Shown here one piece after another: positions 57,838 through 64,000 of a stretch of DNA of 64,000 nt (position 1 is its first letter; every line of letters starts with the position of its first letter). The position numbers and the translations under genes were made by a program. The DNA lies in contig FMUV01000010.1 of assembly GCA_900101355.1 (NCBI GenBank), positions 1 to 64,000 on the forward strand, given 5' to 3'. This stretch comes from Ruminococcus sp. YE282. GTDB lineage: Bacteria > Bacillota > Clostridia > Oscillospirales > Acutalibacteraceae. The notes below the pieces were generated by a model. The model was given only the letters and a program-made list of their open reading frames with translations. It searched no databases and was not told the origin of the DNA.

Positions 57838-60327
57838 ATGGAACAATATAATGTAAAGGGAATGAGCTGTGCTGCGTGCAGTGCAAGGGTCGAAAAAGCC
57901 GTTTCAAAGGTTGATGGCGTTACAGCCTGCTCGGTAAGTTTGCTCACAAACTCTATGGGCGTCGAGGGAGCTGCTTCCGAACAGGAAATAATTAAGGCTG
58001 TTGAAGACGCGGGATACTCCGCCTCAAAAAAATCATCAGAAAAAAAAACCGCAAAAACAAACAATGATGATGCCTTAAAGGACACCGAAACTCCCGCTAT
58101 TCTTAAAAGACTTATTGCATCGGTAATTTTTCTTGTGTTGCTGATGTACATTTCTATGGGGCATATGATGTGGGGATTCCCGCTCCCGCCGTTTTTGAAC
58201 GGTAACCACGTAGCCATGGGGCTTTCACAGCTGTTGCTTACCGGAATAATTATGGTTATTAACCAGAAATTTTTTGTCAGCGGTTTTAAGGGGCTTATTC
58301 ATCTTGCTCCGAATATGGACACGCTTGTCGCCCTCGGTGCGGAAACAGCATTTATTTACAGTACGTACGCTTTGTTTGCTATGACAACGGCTCAGGTTAA
58401 CGGTGACATGGCTGCTGTAAATGAATATATGAATGACTTTTATTTTGAATCGGCTGCAATGATTCTTACATTAATCACCGTCGGCAAAATGCTTGAGGCT
58501 CATTCAAAGGGTAAAACGACAGACGCACTAAAGGGGCTTATGAACCTTGCTCCGAAAACAGCCGTGATTATCATTGATGAAAAAGAAAAACAGGTCCCTG
58601 TTGAATCGGTAAAAATCGGTGATGTGTTTGTTGTACGTCCTGGAGAAAGCATTCCTGTTGACGGAGTGATTGTTGAGGGTTCAACCGCCGTTGATGAATC
58701 GGCATTGACAGGCGAAAGTGCTTCTGTTGACAAAACCGTCGGAGACGCAGTTTCGGCAGCAACGATAAACCGTTCGGGTTTTGTAAGGTGTGAAGCCAAG
58801 CGAGTTGGTCAGGATACAACTCTTTCACAAATCATAAAAATGGTTAGCGATGCTTCTGCAACCAAGGCTCCGATTGCCAAGATTGCCGACAAGGTGTCGG
58901 GCGTGTTTGTTCCGATAGTAATATCAATTGCGGTAATTACGCTCATTGTTTGGTTGCTCTTGGGTGAAACAATCGGGTTTGCGCTTGCAAGAGCTATATC
59001 GGTTCTTGTAATAAGCTGTCCTTGTGCGTTGGGCCTTGCTACGCCGGTTGCAATTATGGTCGGCAGCGGCGTAGGAGCAAAAAACGGAATACTTTTCAAA
59101 ACAGCGGTATCGCTTGAAAGTACAGGCAGAATAAATATTGTTGCGCTTGATAAAACAGGAACCATAACTAAAGGCGAGCCTGTTGTAACCGATGTGATTC
59201 CCAACAAGATTGATGACAACGAATTGCTGAAACTTGCTTACTCGCTTGAGAACAAAAGTGAACATCCGCTTGCAAGGGCAATTGTTTCAAAGGCTGAAGA
59301 ACTTGGCTTGACAGTTACGGATGTTGACAATTTTTCAATTGCTGTGGGAAACGGATTAAGCGGAAAAATTGACGGCGAAAATGTATTCGGAGGAAATATG
59401 AGCTATATTTCTTCCGTTGCGAATATTCCCGAAAATTTAAGAATATCAGCAGATAAGTTATCAGAAGAGGGAAAAACACCTTTGTTTTTCTGTAAAAATA
59501 ACACCTTGGCCGGAATAATAGCAGTTGCCGACGTAATCAAAGATGAAAGTCCAAAGGCAATCAAAACTCTGAAAAATATGGGACTAAAGGTTGTAATGCT
59601 TACGGGCGATAACCAAAAAACCGCCGAAGCAATCGGCAGACAGGCAGGTGTTGACGAAGTTATTGCAGGCGTTTTGCCTGACGGAAAAGCAAGCATCATT
59701 GAAAAATTAAAGTCTGAGGGCAAAACCGCAATGGTCGGCGACGGAATCAACGACGCTCCTGCTCTTACAAACGCAGATGTTGGAATTGCTATCGGAGCAG
59801 GTACGGATGTTGCAATTGACGCTGCCGATGTAGTGCTGATGAAAAGCAGCCTTGCAGATGTCCCTGCCGCAATAAAACTGGGCAGAGCAACTTTGAGAAA
59901 TATCCACGAAAATCTTTTCTGGGCATTTATATACAATGTTATCGGAATACCGCTTGCTGCGGGCGTGTTCATTACTTTGTTGGGTTGGAAGCTCAATCCT
60001 ATGTTTGGCGCAGCGGCAATGAGCCTTTCAAGTTTTTGTGTTGTAACAAATGCACTCAGACTTAATCTGGTAAAAATATATCCAAAGGGTATAAATAAAA
60101 AACGCAAAGGAGAAAATTCAAAAATGAAAGTAACATTAAAAGTCAAAGGTATGATGTGTCCGCATTGTGAAGCGAGGGTTAAATCTGCCCTTGAAGAAAT
60201 CCCGGGTGTTGACTCGGCAGTTGCCAACCATAAAAAGGGTACGGCGATAGTTACTCTAAAGGAAAATGTTCCGGTTGATACACTTAAATCGGCTGTTGAA
60301 AATCAGGGCTACAATGTAATTGATTAA
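57838..60327 (+). CDS. copA: Cu(I)-exporting P-type ATPase with fused C-terminal CopZ domain
   Basis: An 829-aa P1B ATPase. N-terminal metal-binding domain GMSCAACSARVEKAV, eight membrane helices, membrane copper site SCPCALGLATPVAIMVG, phosphorylation site DKTGTITKGEP, SEHPLARAI, and GDGINDAPAL. It expels cytoplasmic Cu(I). After the last helix pair (about residue 755) the frame runs without a stop into a 67-residue heavy-metal domain (KGMMCPHCEARVKSAL), which elsewhere is the separate chaperone CopZ. The joint contains a ribosome site and ATG, so the chaperone may also be made alone. Confidence 0.95.
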   Translation: MEQYNVKGMSCAACSARVEKAVSKVDGVTACSVSLLTNSMGVEGAASEQEIIKAVEDAGYSASKKSSEKKTAKTNNDDALKDTETPAILKRLIASVIFLVLLMYISMGHMMWGFPLPPFLNGNHVAMGLSQLLLTGIIMVINQKFFVSGFKGLIHLAPNMDTLVALGAETAFIYSTYALFAMTTAQVNGDMAAVNEYMNDFYFESAAMILTLITVGKMLEAHSKGKTTDALKGLMNLAPKTAVIIIDEKEKQVPVESVKIGDVFVVRPGESIPVDGVIVEGSTAVDESALTGESASVDKTVGDAVSAATINRSGFVRCEAKRVGQDTTLSQIIKMVSDASATKAPIAKIADKVSGVFVPIVISIAVITLIVWLLLGETIGFALARAISVLVISCPCALGLATPVAIMVGSGVGAKNGILFKTAVSLESTGRINIVALDKTGTITKGEPVVTDVIPNKIDDNELLKLAYSLENKSEHPLARAIVSKAEELGLTVTDVDNFSIAVGNGLSGKIDGENVFGGNMSYISSVANIPENLRISADKLSEEGKTPLFFCKNNTLAGIIAVADVIKDESPKAIKTLKNMGLKVVMLTGDNQKTAEAIGRQAGVDEVIAGVLPDGKASIIEKLKSEGKTAMVGDGINDAPALTNADVGIAIGAGTDVAIDAADVVLMKSSLADVPAAIKLGRATLRNIHENLFWAFIYNVIGIPLAAGVFITLLGWKLNPMFGAAAMSLSSFCVVTNALRLNLVKIYPKGINKKRKGENSKMKVTLKVKGMMCPHCEARVKSALEEIPGVDSAVANHKKGTAIVTLKENVPVDTLKSAVENQGYNVID
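60124..60327 (+). CDS. copZ: CopZ-like copper chaperone, possible internal start within copA
   Basis: In the same frame as copA, AAAGGAG (60106-60112) is followed after 11 bases by ATG and a complete 67-aa heavy-metal-associated domain: MKVTLKVKGMMCPHCEARV with the CxxC copper ligands. Free CopZ delivers Cu(I) to CopA and CsoR. The intact start signals suggest that a former copZ gene was joined to copA by loss of the copA stop, and that both fusion and free protein could be produced. Independent translation is inference. Confidence 0.55.
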   Translation: MKVTLKVKGMMCPHCEARVKSALEEIPGVDSAVANHKKGTAIVTLKENVPVDTLKSAVENQGYNVID

Positions 60328-60399
60328 ACATTTGCACAAAAATAAAATATTTGCATAATATTTGCACCTCTGCCAATAATATTTGCGGAGGTGCTTTTT

Positions 60400-61155
60400 A
60401 TGAGCGATTATTATAATAAAAACAATAGGAGAAAAAAACGAAGCCGCCGTGAAAAAATCGGTTTTTATACAGCATTTTCAATCTGCCTCGTAGCAGTTTG
60501 TATGGCGGTATATTCAACATACAATACAATTTCAAACCCATCAGGTATTAAAAATGAACAGGAAGCTACAACGCAGGCTTTACAGGTGAACGAATATGTT
60601 ACGGGTGTAACAGAATCTCAGGAAACCGAAAATTCGGAAATTACCGAACCGCCTGTTACAATATCTTCGGATGAGATTACCCAAACGATTCCGACCGAAA
60701 AGCCCGAATCCGCAACTGATGATGCGCTGAGAACTATGCTTTCAACCGACCTGACATTGTCCAAGCCTGTTAAGTCAGGCAATGTTACCAGACAATTCAG
60801 CAAGGAAAGCACCTATTTTAAAACGCTGAATGTTTGGAAGCCACATATGGCAGTGGACTTCGGAGCAGAATTGGGCGATGATGTATTGGCAATGACAGAC
60901 GGAACGGTTACCGATATAAAAGATGATAAGATGTACGGAAAGACAGTTGAACTTGCCGTAAATGATGTTGTTTGCATTTACAGCGGATTGGGTTCTGTTG
61001 ATGTTGACAAGGGGGATAATGTAAAGACCGGCGATAAAATCGGAACAGTCGGTGCGGTTCCCTTTGAAGCAAGTGACAGTAATCATATACACGTAGCGAT
61101 CAGAGTGGACGGCAAATATGCCGACCCGTTATCTTTTATAGGTAACAATGAATAA
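60400..61155 (+). CDS. M23-family peptidase-like membrane protein (SpoIIQ-like)
   Basis: A 251-aa protein from the ATG at 60400 with GGAGGTG upstream. A basic N-terminus is followed by one membrane helix (IGFYTAFSICLVAVCMAVYS), a Thr/Glu-rich linker and a C-terminal LytM domain: WKPHMAVDFGAELGDDVLAM and SNHIHVAIRVDGKYADPLSFI. Both zinc motifs (HxxxD and HxH) are kept, so it may be an active endopeptidase of the wall rather than the degenerate SpoIIQ form. Topology suggests an extracellular or forespore-facing domain. Monocistronic with its own terminator. Confidence 0.85.
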   Translation: MSDYYNKNNRRKKRSRREKIGFYTAFSICLVAVCMAVYSTYNTISNPSGIKNEQEATTQALQVNEYVTGVTESQETENSEITEPPVTISSDEITQTIPTEKPESATDDALRTMLSTDLTLSKPVKSGNVTRQFSKESTYFKTLNVWKPHMAVDFGAELGDDVLAMTDGTVTDIKDDKMYGKTVELAVNDVVCIYSGLGSVDVDKGDNVKTGDKIGTVGAVPFEASDSNHIHVAIRVDGKYADPLSFIGNNE

Positions 61156-61210
61156 TTTATTTTATTTTGAATACAATATTATTACACGCCCTCGTTTCGT
61201 TTTAAGGGGC

Positions 61211-61251
61211 AAAAAAGCGACGGATACAAGTAATTGTATCCGCCGCTTTTT
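61211..61251 (+). terminator. Rho-independent terminator of the M23 peptidase gene
   Basis: Stem AAAAGCG-A-CGGATACAA / TTGTATCCG-C-CGCTTTT with one mismatch and a GTAA loop, followed by a T stretch. Confidence 0.9.
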
Positions 61252-61329
61252 GTGAGATTTTATGTGAATGAAAAATAACTTCAATTAAATTTCAATATAA
61301 ATCCTTAATTTGAAAGCTAAGATAAAAAT

Positions 61330-61401
61330 TTATCTTTCGCTTTCGTGCCATTCTTCGTTTTCAAAGATAAAATCATCAAGATCCATTATGACAAATTTCA
61401 T
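61330..61401 (-). CDS. Possible 23-aa small protein
   Basis: ATG at 61401 with GGGGGTG eight bases upstream; MKFVIMDLDDFIFENEEWHESER then TAA. It is strongly acidic and lies 57 bp downstream of the kinase-like gene on the same strand. The good ribosome site argues for translation; its function is unknown and the length gives little statistical support. Confidence 0.35.
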   Translation of the reverse strand: MKFVIMDLDDFIFENEEWHESER

Positions 61402-61458
61402 AAGAACACCCCCTAAAATAATATTACAGTATATTCAGGAAACGGTGTGGTATGATAG

Positions 61459-62091
61459 TTATTTTTTGTTAATTACATCAATATAATCCATAATAACATC
61501 GACAGCTTGCTCCGTTGTGAGATGTGAACTGTTAATGCACAAATCGTAATTTTCGGGCTGTCCCCATTTTTGACCTGAATAAAAACCGTAGTAGTTTGAC
61601 CTTACTTTGTCTACCTTTAATACAGCCTGCTTTGCCTTGGCAGGGTCAATATCGTCGTGTCTGGCTAATACTCTTTTAATTCTGCTATCTATATCAGCAT
61701 AAATAAATACCTTCACAACATTCGGGTTATCTCTTAAAACATAGTCGGCGCATCTTCCGACAACAACAAAGTTTTGCATCTGAGCCATTTCTTTAATAAT
61801 CTTATGCTGAAGAATATACAATTCATCGTTTATCGGCATATTACCCATAGTAGTATTAAATCCATTGCCGTAATCATATAAACCGAGTGAAAGAGCGTAC
61901 ATAAGACTGTTGGTAGGCTTTTCATCGACCTGTTCAAATATTTCGGGAGCAACTCCTCTTTCTTTTGCGGCAATTGTAATAAGTTCTTTATCATAGAACG
62001 GAATATCGAGTTTGCTTGCAAGAAGACTTCCGATATCGTGTCCACCGGAACCGTATTGTCTTGTTATTGTTATTATCTTATTACAACTCAT
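61459..62091 (-). CDS. Cytidylate-kinase-like protein
   Basis: A 210-aa protein from the ATG at 62091 (GGGAGGTAAC upstream). P-loop-like start KIITITRQYGSGGHDIGSLLASKL, then PFYDKELITIAAKERG, FVVVGRCADYVLRD and a lid region RIKRVLARHDD. This is the cytidylate_kin2 (PF13189) family, common in gut Clostridia; phosphotransfer to a nucleotide-like acceptor is assumed, but the true substrate is not known and it is not the housekeeping Cmk. Confidence 0.88.
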   Translation of the reverse strand: MSCNKIITITRQYGSGGHDIGSLLASKLDIPFYDKELITIAAKERGVAPEIFEQVDEKPTNSLMYALSLGLYDYGNGFNTTMGNMPINDELYILQHKIIKEMAQMQNFVVVGRCADYVLRDNPNVVKVFIYADIDSRIKRVLARHDDIDPAKAKQAVLKVDKVRSNYYGFYSGQKWGQPENYDLCINSSHLTTEQAVDVIMDYIDVINKK

Positions 62092-62421
62092 AAAGTTACC
62101 TCCCAATATAAAGTATTTCAGACCAAAATCCTAAGGTCTATATATTATAATACCACAATTTTTTAAAAAATCTACTGTTTTTTATAAATTTTGCAAAGTT
62201 TGTGCATTGTTAATAAATAATTTTACTGCAAATTAGACAAAAACACAATTTCCTTAAATGGACATAATGTTTGTGTATTTTTTATTTGATTAATTTTACA
62301 TAAACTATACTTGTTGCGGATTCCAAACATTTTATTATTATAAATATTATTTGCTTATTGACAATTAGTATTAAAATATACTATAATAATACTTCAAAAT
62401 ACTAATTGTTGGGGTGAAATA
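62092..62421 (+). promoter_or_regulatory. marR promoter with flanking operator arms
   Basis: TTGACA (62358-62363), 18 bp, TATAAT (62382-62387). A perfect 12-bp inverted repeat, ACAATTAGTATT (62361-62372) and its complement (62398-62409), brackets the -10 box, fitting autorepression by the MarR protein. The rest of this 330-bp AT-rich interval holds nothing else that I can support. Confidence 0.7.
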
Positions 62422-62859
62422 ATGGATTTAGAGATTAACAGACGTTTTTATTCTATTTGGGCGATAGCAAACTCACTATACACAAGGTTTGCAAATAAAC
62501 TTGGAGTAAGTTATCCCGAATTAATGGTGCTTTATGCTTTGTTCACAATGAAAGAAATAACGCAAAAGGAAATCTCAGATAGCTTTGGCTTGCCAAAACA
62601 GACTGTAAATTCAGTAATTCGCGGCTTAAAAGAAAAGAATTATGTTATGTCAAAAGTTTGTGAGAACGATAAGCGTGAACGGACCCTAACTTTAAATGAA
62701 CAGGGGAATGAGTATGCAAGCAAAATCATATCTCCTGTACTTAAAGCAGAAACACAAGTTTATAACATAATAGGAAAAGAACGTTTGATTCAGGCAAATG
62801 AAACAATGAAGCTTTTTAATATCTTGTTTGAAAAATTAATTGATGATGGTGAAATATGA
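62422..62859 (+). CDS. MarR-family transcriptional regulator
   Basis: A 145-aa winged helix protein of typical MarR length: YPELMVLYALFTMKEITQKEISDSFGLPKQTVNSVIRGLKEKNYV, then the wing VCENDKRERTLTLNEQGNEYA. It probably represses itself and the following MATE transporter, with which it overlaps by four bases (ATGA), until a toxic compound binds. Confidence 0.92.
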   Translation: MDLEINRRFYSIWAIANSLYTRFANKLGVSYPELMVLYALFTMKEITQKEISDSFGLPKQTVNSVIRGLKEKNYVMSKVCENDKRERTLTLNEQGNEYASKIISPVLKAETQVYNIIGKERLIQANETMKLFNILFEKLIDDGEI

Positions 62860-63251
62860 AGAGTACTAATACTTTTTTTAAATTTGTTATACCGTCTGTG
62901 CTTTCCTTTGCACTTTCAGGAGTGTATGCGATTGTTGACGGTTACTTTGTGGGTAATACAATCGGCGATGCCGGACTTTCCGCTATCAACATAGCATATC
63001 CTATTGTTGCTGTAATTCAGTCAGTTGGTACAGGTATCGGTATGGGCGGAGCTGTGCACTATTCAATAAACAAAGTGGTCGGAAGTGAAAAGAGAGCTCG
63101 TAATTTTATTGCCGGAGTTTGGTGGCTTTTGATTGTTTTCAGCATTATTTCAACAATTTGCGGATTTTTATTTGCAAAAGAGTTATTGATGCTTCTGGGC
63201 GCCCGTGATTCTCTTTTAACTTTGGGTGTAGAATATATAAAATATATTTAA
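62856..63251 (+). CDS. MATE-family efflux transporter, first segment (in-frame stop)
   Basis: The first 131 residues of a multidrug/Na+ antiporter: FFKFVIPSVLSFALSGVYAIVDGYFVGNTIGDAGLSAINIAYPI is the MatE start, followed by GIGMGGAVHYSIN. A TAA at 63,249-63,251 ends it after EYIKYI, but the next codons continue the family pattern in the same frame (LGAGLQVLSTGLVPLMRNYGG). An intact transporter would have about 450 residues and 12 helices. Confidence 0.85.
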   Translation: MKSTNTFFKFVIPSVLSFALSGVYAIVDGYFVGNTIGDAGLSAINIAYPIVAVIQSVGTGIGMGGAVHYSINKVVGSEKRARNFIAGVWWLLIVFSIISTICGFLFAKELLMLLGARDSLLTLGVEYIKYI

Positions 63252-63785
63252 TTAGGTGCCGGATTACAGGTTTTAAGCACAGGGTTGGTGCCTCTTATGC
63301 GTAACTACGGTGGTGCAGTTTGTGCAATGGTGGCTATGGTAAGCGGATTTGTGACAAATGTTATATTTGATTATATATTAGTATGGAACTTAAACGGCGG
63401 AATAAAGGGCGCCGCAATCGCAACGATTTTTGGCGAAGGTATTACTGCTGTTATTGCAATTGTCTATTTATTATATAAGAAAAGTTTTACGTTAAAAATA
63501 TCTTTAAATAAAATAAAAAATGTCTGGAAATCAATTTTTAAAGTCGGACTTGCACCGTTTGGTTTATCACTGATTCCCAATATATCACTTGTGCTGATTA
63601 ACTGGTTTTCGGCGCAGTACGGCGGCGAAAGTGCAATTGCAACCTATGCTTGTGTATCATATATTATATGCATAGTATATCTGATATTGCAAGGCGTAGG
63701 AGACGGAAGCCAACCGCTGATGAGCAAATACTATGGCGAAAGAGATTTTAATGAATTACACAAAGTAAATAAACTAGCCTATTAA
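63252..63785 (+). pseudogene. MATE transporter, middle segment between two in-frame TAA codons
   Basis: Same frame as the first segment: TGLVPLMRNYGGAVCAMVAMVSGFVTNVIFDYILVW, IKGAAIATIFGEGITA, KVGLAPFGLSLIPNISLVLIN and LQGVGDGSQPLMSKYYGE, all recognisable MATE helices 4-9. It ends at a second TAA (63,783-63,785) after KLAY. No start codon with a ribosome site follows the first stop. Confidence 0.85.
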
Positions 63786-64000
63786 TTTGCCATGGTTTTA
63801 TCATTAGTGGGAGTTGTGTTACTTTTCCTTACAAAAGGGCAAATTGGCGGACTGTTTGGTTCATCGGAAGAAGTAAATCAGAATATATCAAATATTTTAC
63901 CGGTGTTTTTAATATCGGTGCCGTTTGTGGCAATCAGCAGAATTGCCACCGCAAGTTTCTATGCAACCGAGCAAACAGTATTGTCATATGTATTAACATT
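63786..64000 (+). pseudogene. MATE transporter, third segment (runs off window)
   Basis: The frame continues with FAMVLSLVGVVLLFLTKGQIGGLFGSS and VFLISVPFVAISRIATASFYAT, helices 9-11 of the MATE fold, to the window edge. Only the two TAA codons break an otherwise intact frame. Confidence 0.8.

Overview
The window looks like a chromosomal segment of a gut-type Clostridia (Oscillospirales/Ruminococcaceae-like Firmicutes). This rests on gene content: a TagGH-type wall-polymer exporter with IspD/TarI and LicD genes, the rpsF-ssb-rpsR operon, CsoR/CopA/CopZ copper control, an ECF transporter, and radical-SAM peptide modification. The taxonomic guess is inference. Promoters are of ordinary TTGACA-17-TATAAT type.

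Layout. (1) 1-5.6 kb: the 5' end of an IS256-family transposase gene, then a small integrative mobilizable element with a DUF6076 protein, an excisionase-like protein, a helix-turn-helix protein, a relaxosome accessory protein, a MobP3 relaxase and a tyrosine integrase. (2) 5.6-8.2 kb: a single-chain restriction-modification enzyme (nuclease + N6 methylase + specificity domain) split by a one-base frameshift. (3) 8.4-13.4 kb: host backbone with tRNA-Trp, a CpsB/YwqE-type phosphatase, leuB, a histidine phosphatase, an XRE regulator and a cyclophilin lipoprotein.

(4) 13,434-50,507: a 37-kb element inserted in the anticodon loop of a tRNA-Leu(CAG) gene. The 3' half of the gene is at 13,386-13,439 and the 5' half at 50,502-50,540, with a 6-bp core present at both junctions. 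The two element ends are inverted repeats of each other and would form a typical large-serine-recombinase attP on circularisation. The element carries its own intact tRNA-Leu(CAG) just inside the right end, downstream of the surviving host tRNA promoter. Its integration and mobilization module (44.6-50 kb) holds a DUF927-type ATPase, MobC, a relaxase, a TnpW-like protein and a large serine recombinase. Beside it are a 1000-aa protein with the DFDGD signature of two-barrel RNA polymerases and an unknown partner. Cargo at the left end is an operon for an ACGX-repeat RiPP: repeat precursor, radical SAM/SPASM maturase, oxidoreductase, zinc macrodomain hydrolase, class M sirtuin and DUF5131 protein, with a divergent HxlR regulator. 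Cargo in the middle is rich in methyltransferases, with a heterodimeric ABC exporter, an ECF transporter and an AraC regulator. Four copies of a GTTAGC-N4-GCTAAC operator tie four of its transcription units together.

(5) 50.7-64 kb: host backbone again, with a cell-wall polymer locus (LicD fusion, epimerase, IspD/TarI, TagH, TagG), rpsF-ssb-rpsR, a csoR-copA(Z) operon, an M23 peptidase, a cytidylate-kinase-like protein, and a MarR regulator with a MATE transporter that carries two in-frame stop codons.

Several genes are broken: the restriction enzyme, the DUF927 ATPase, the serine recombinase, the MATE pump, and remnants of a transposase, an NRPS, a second recombinase and two methyltransferases. 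The element is therefore a composite that may no longer be able to move on its own.
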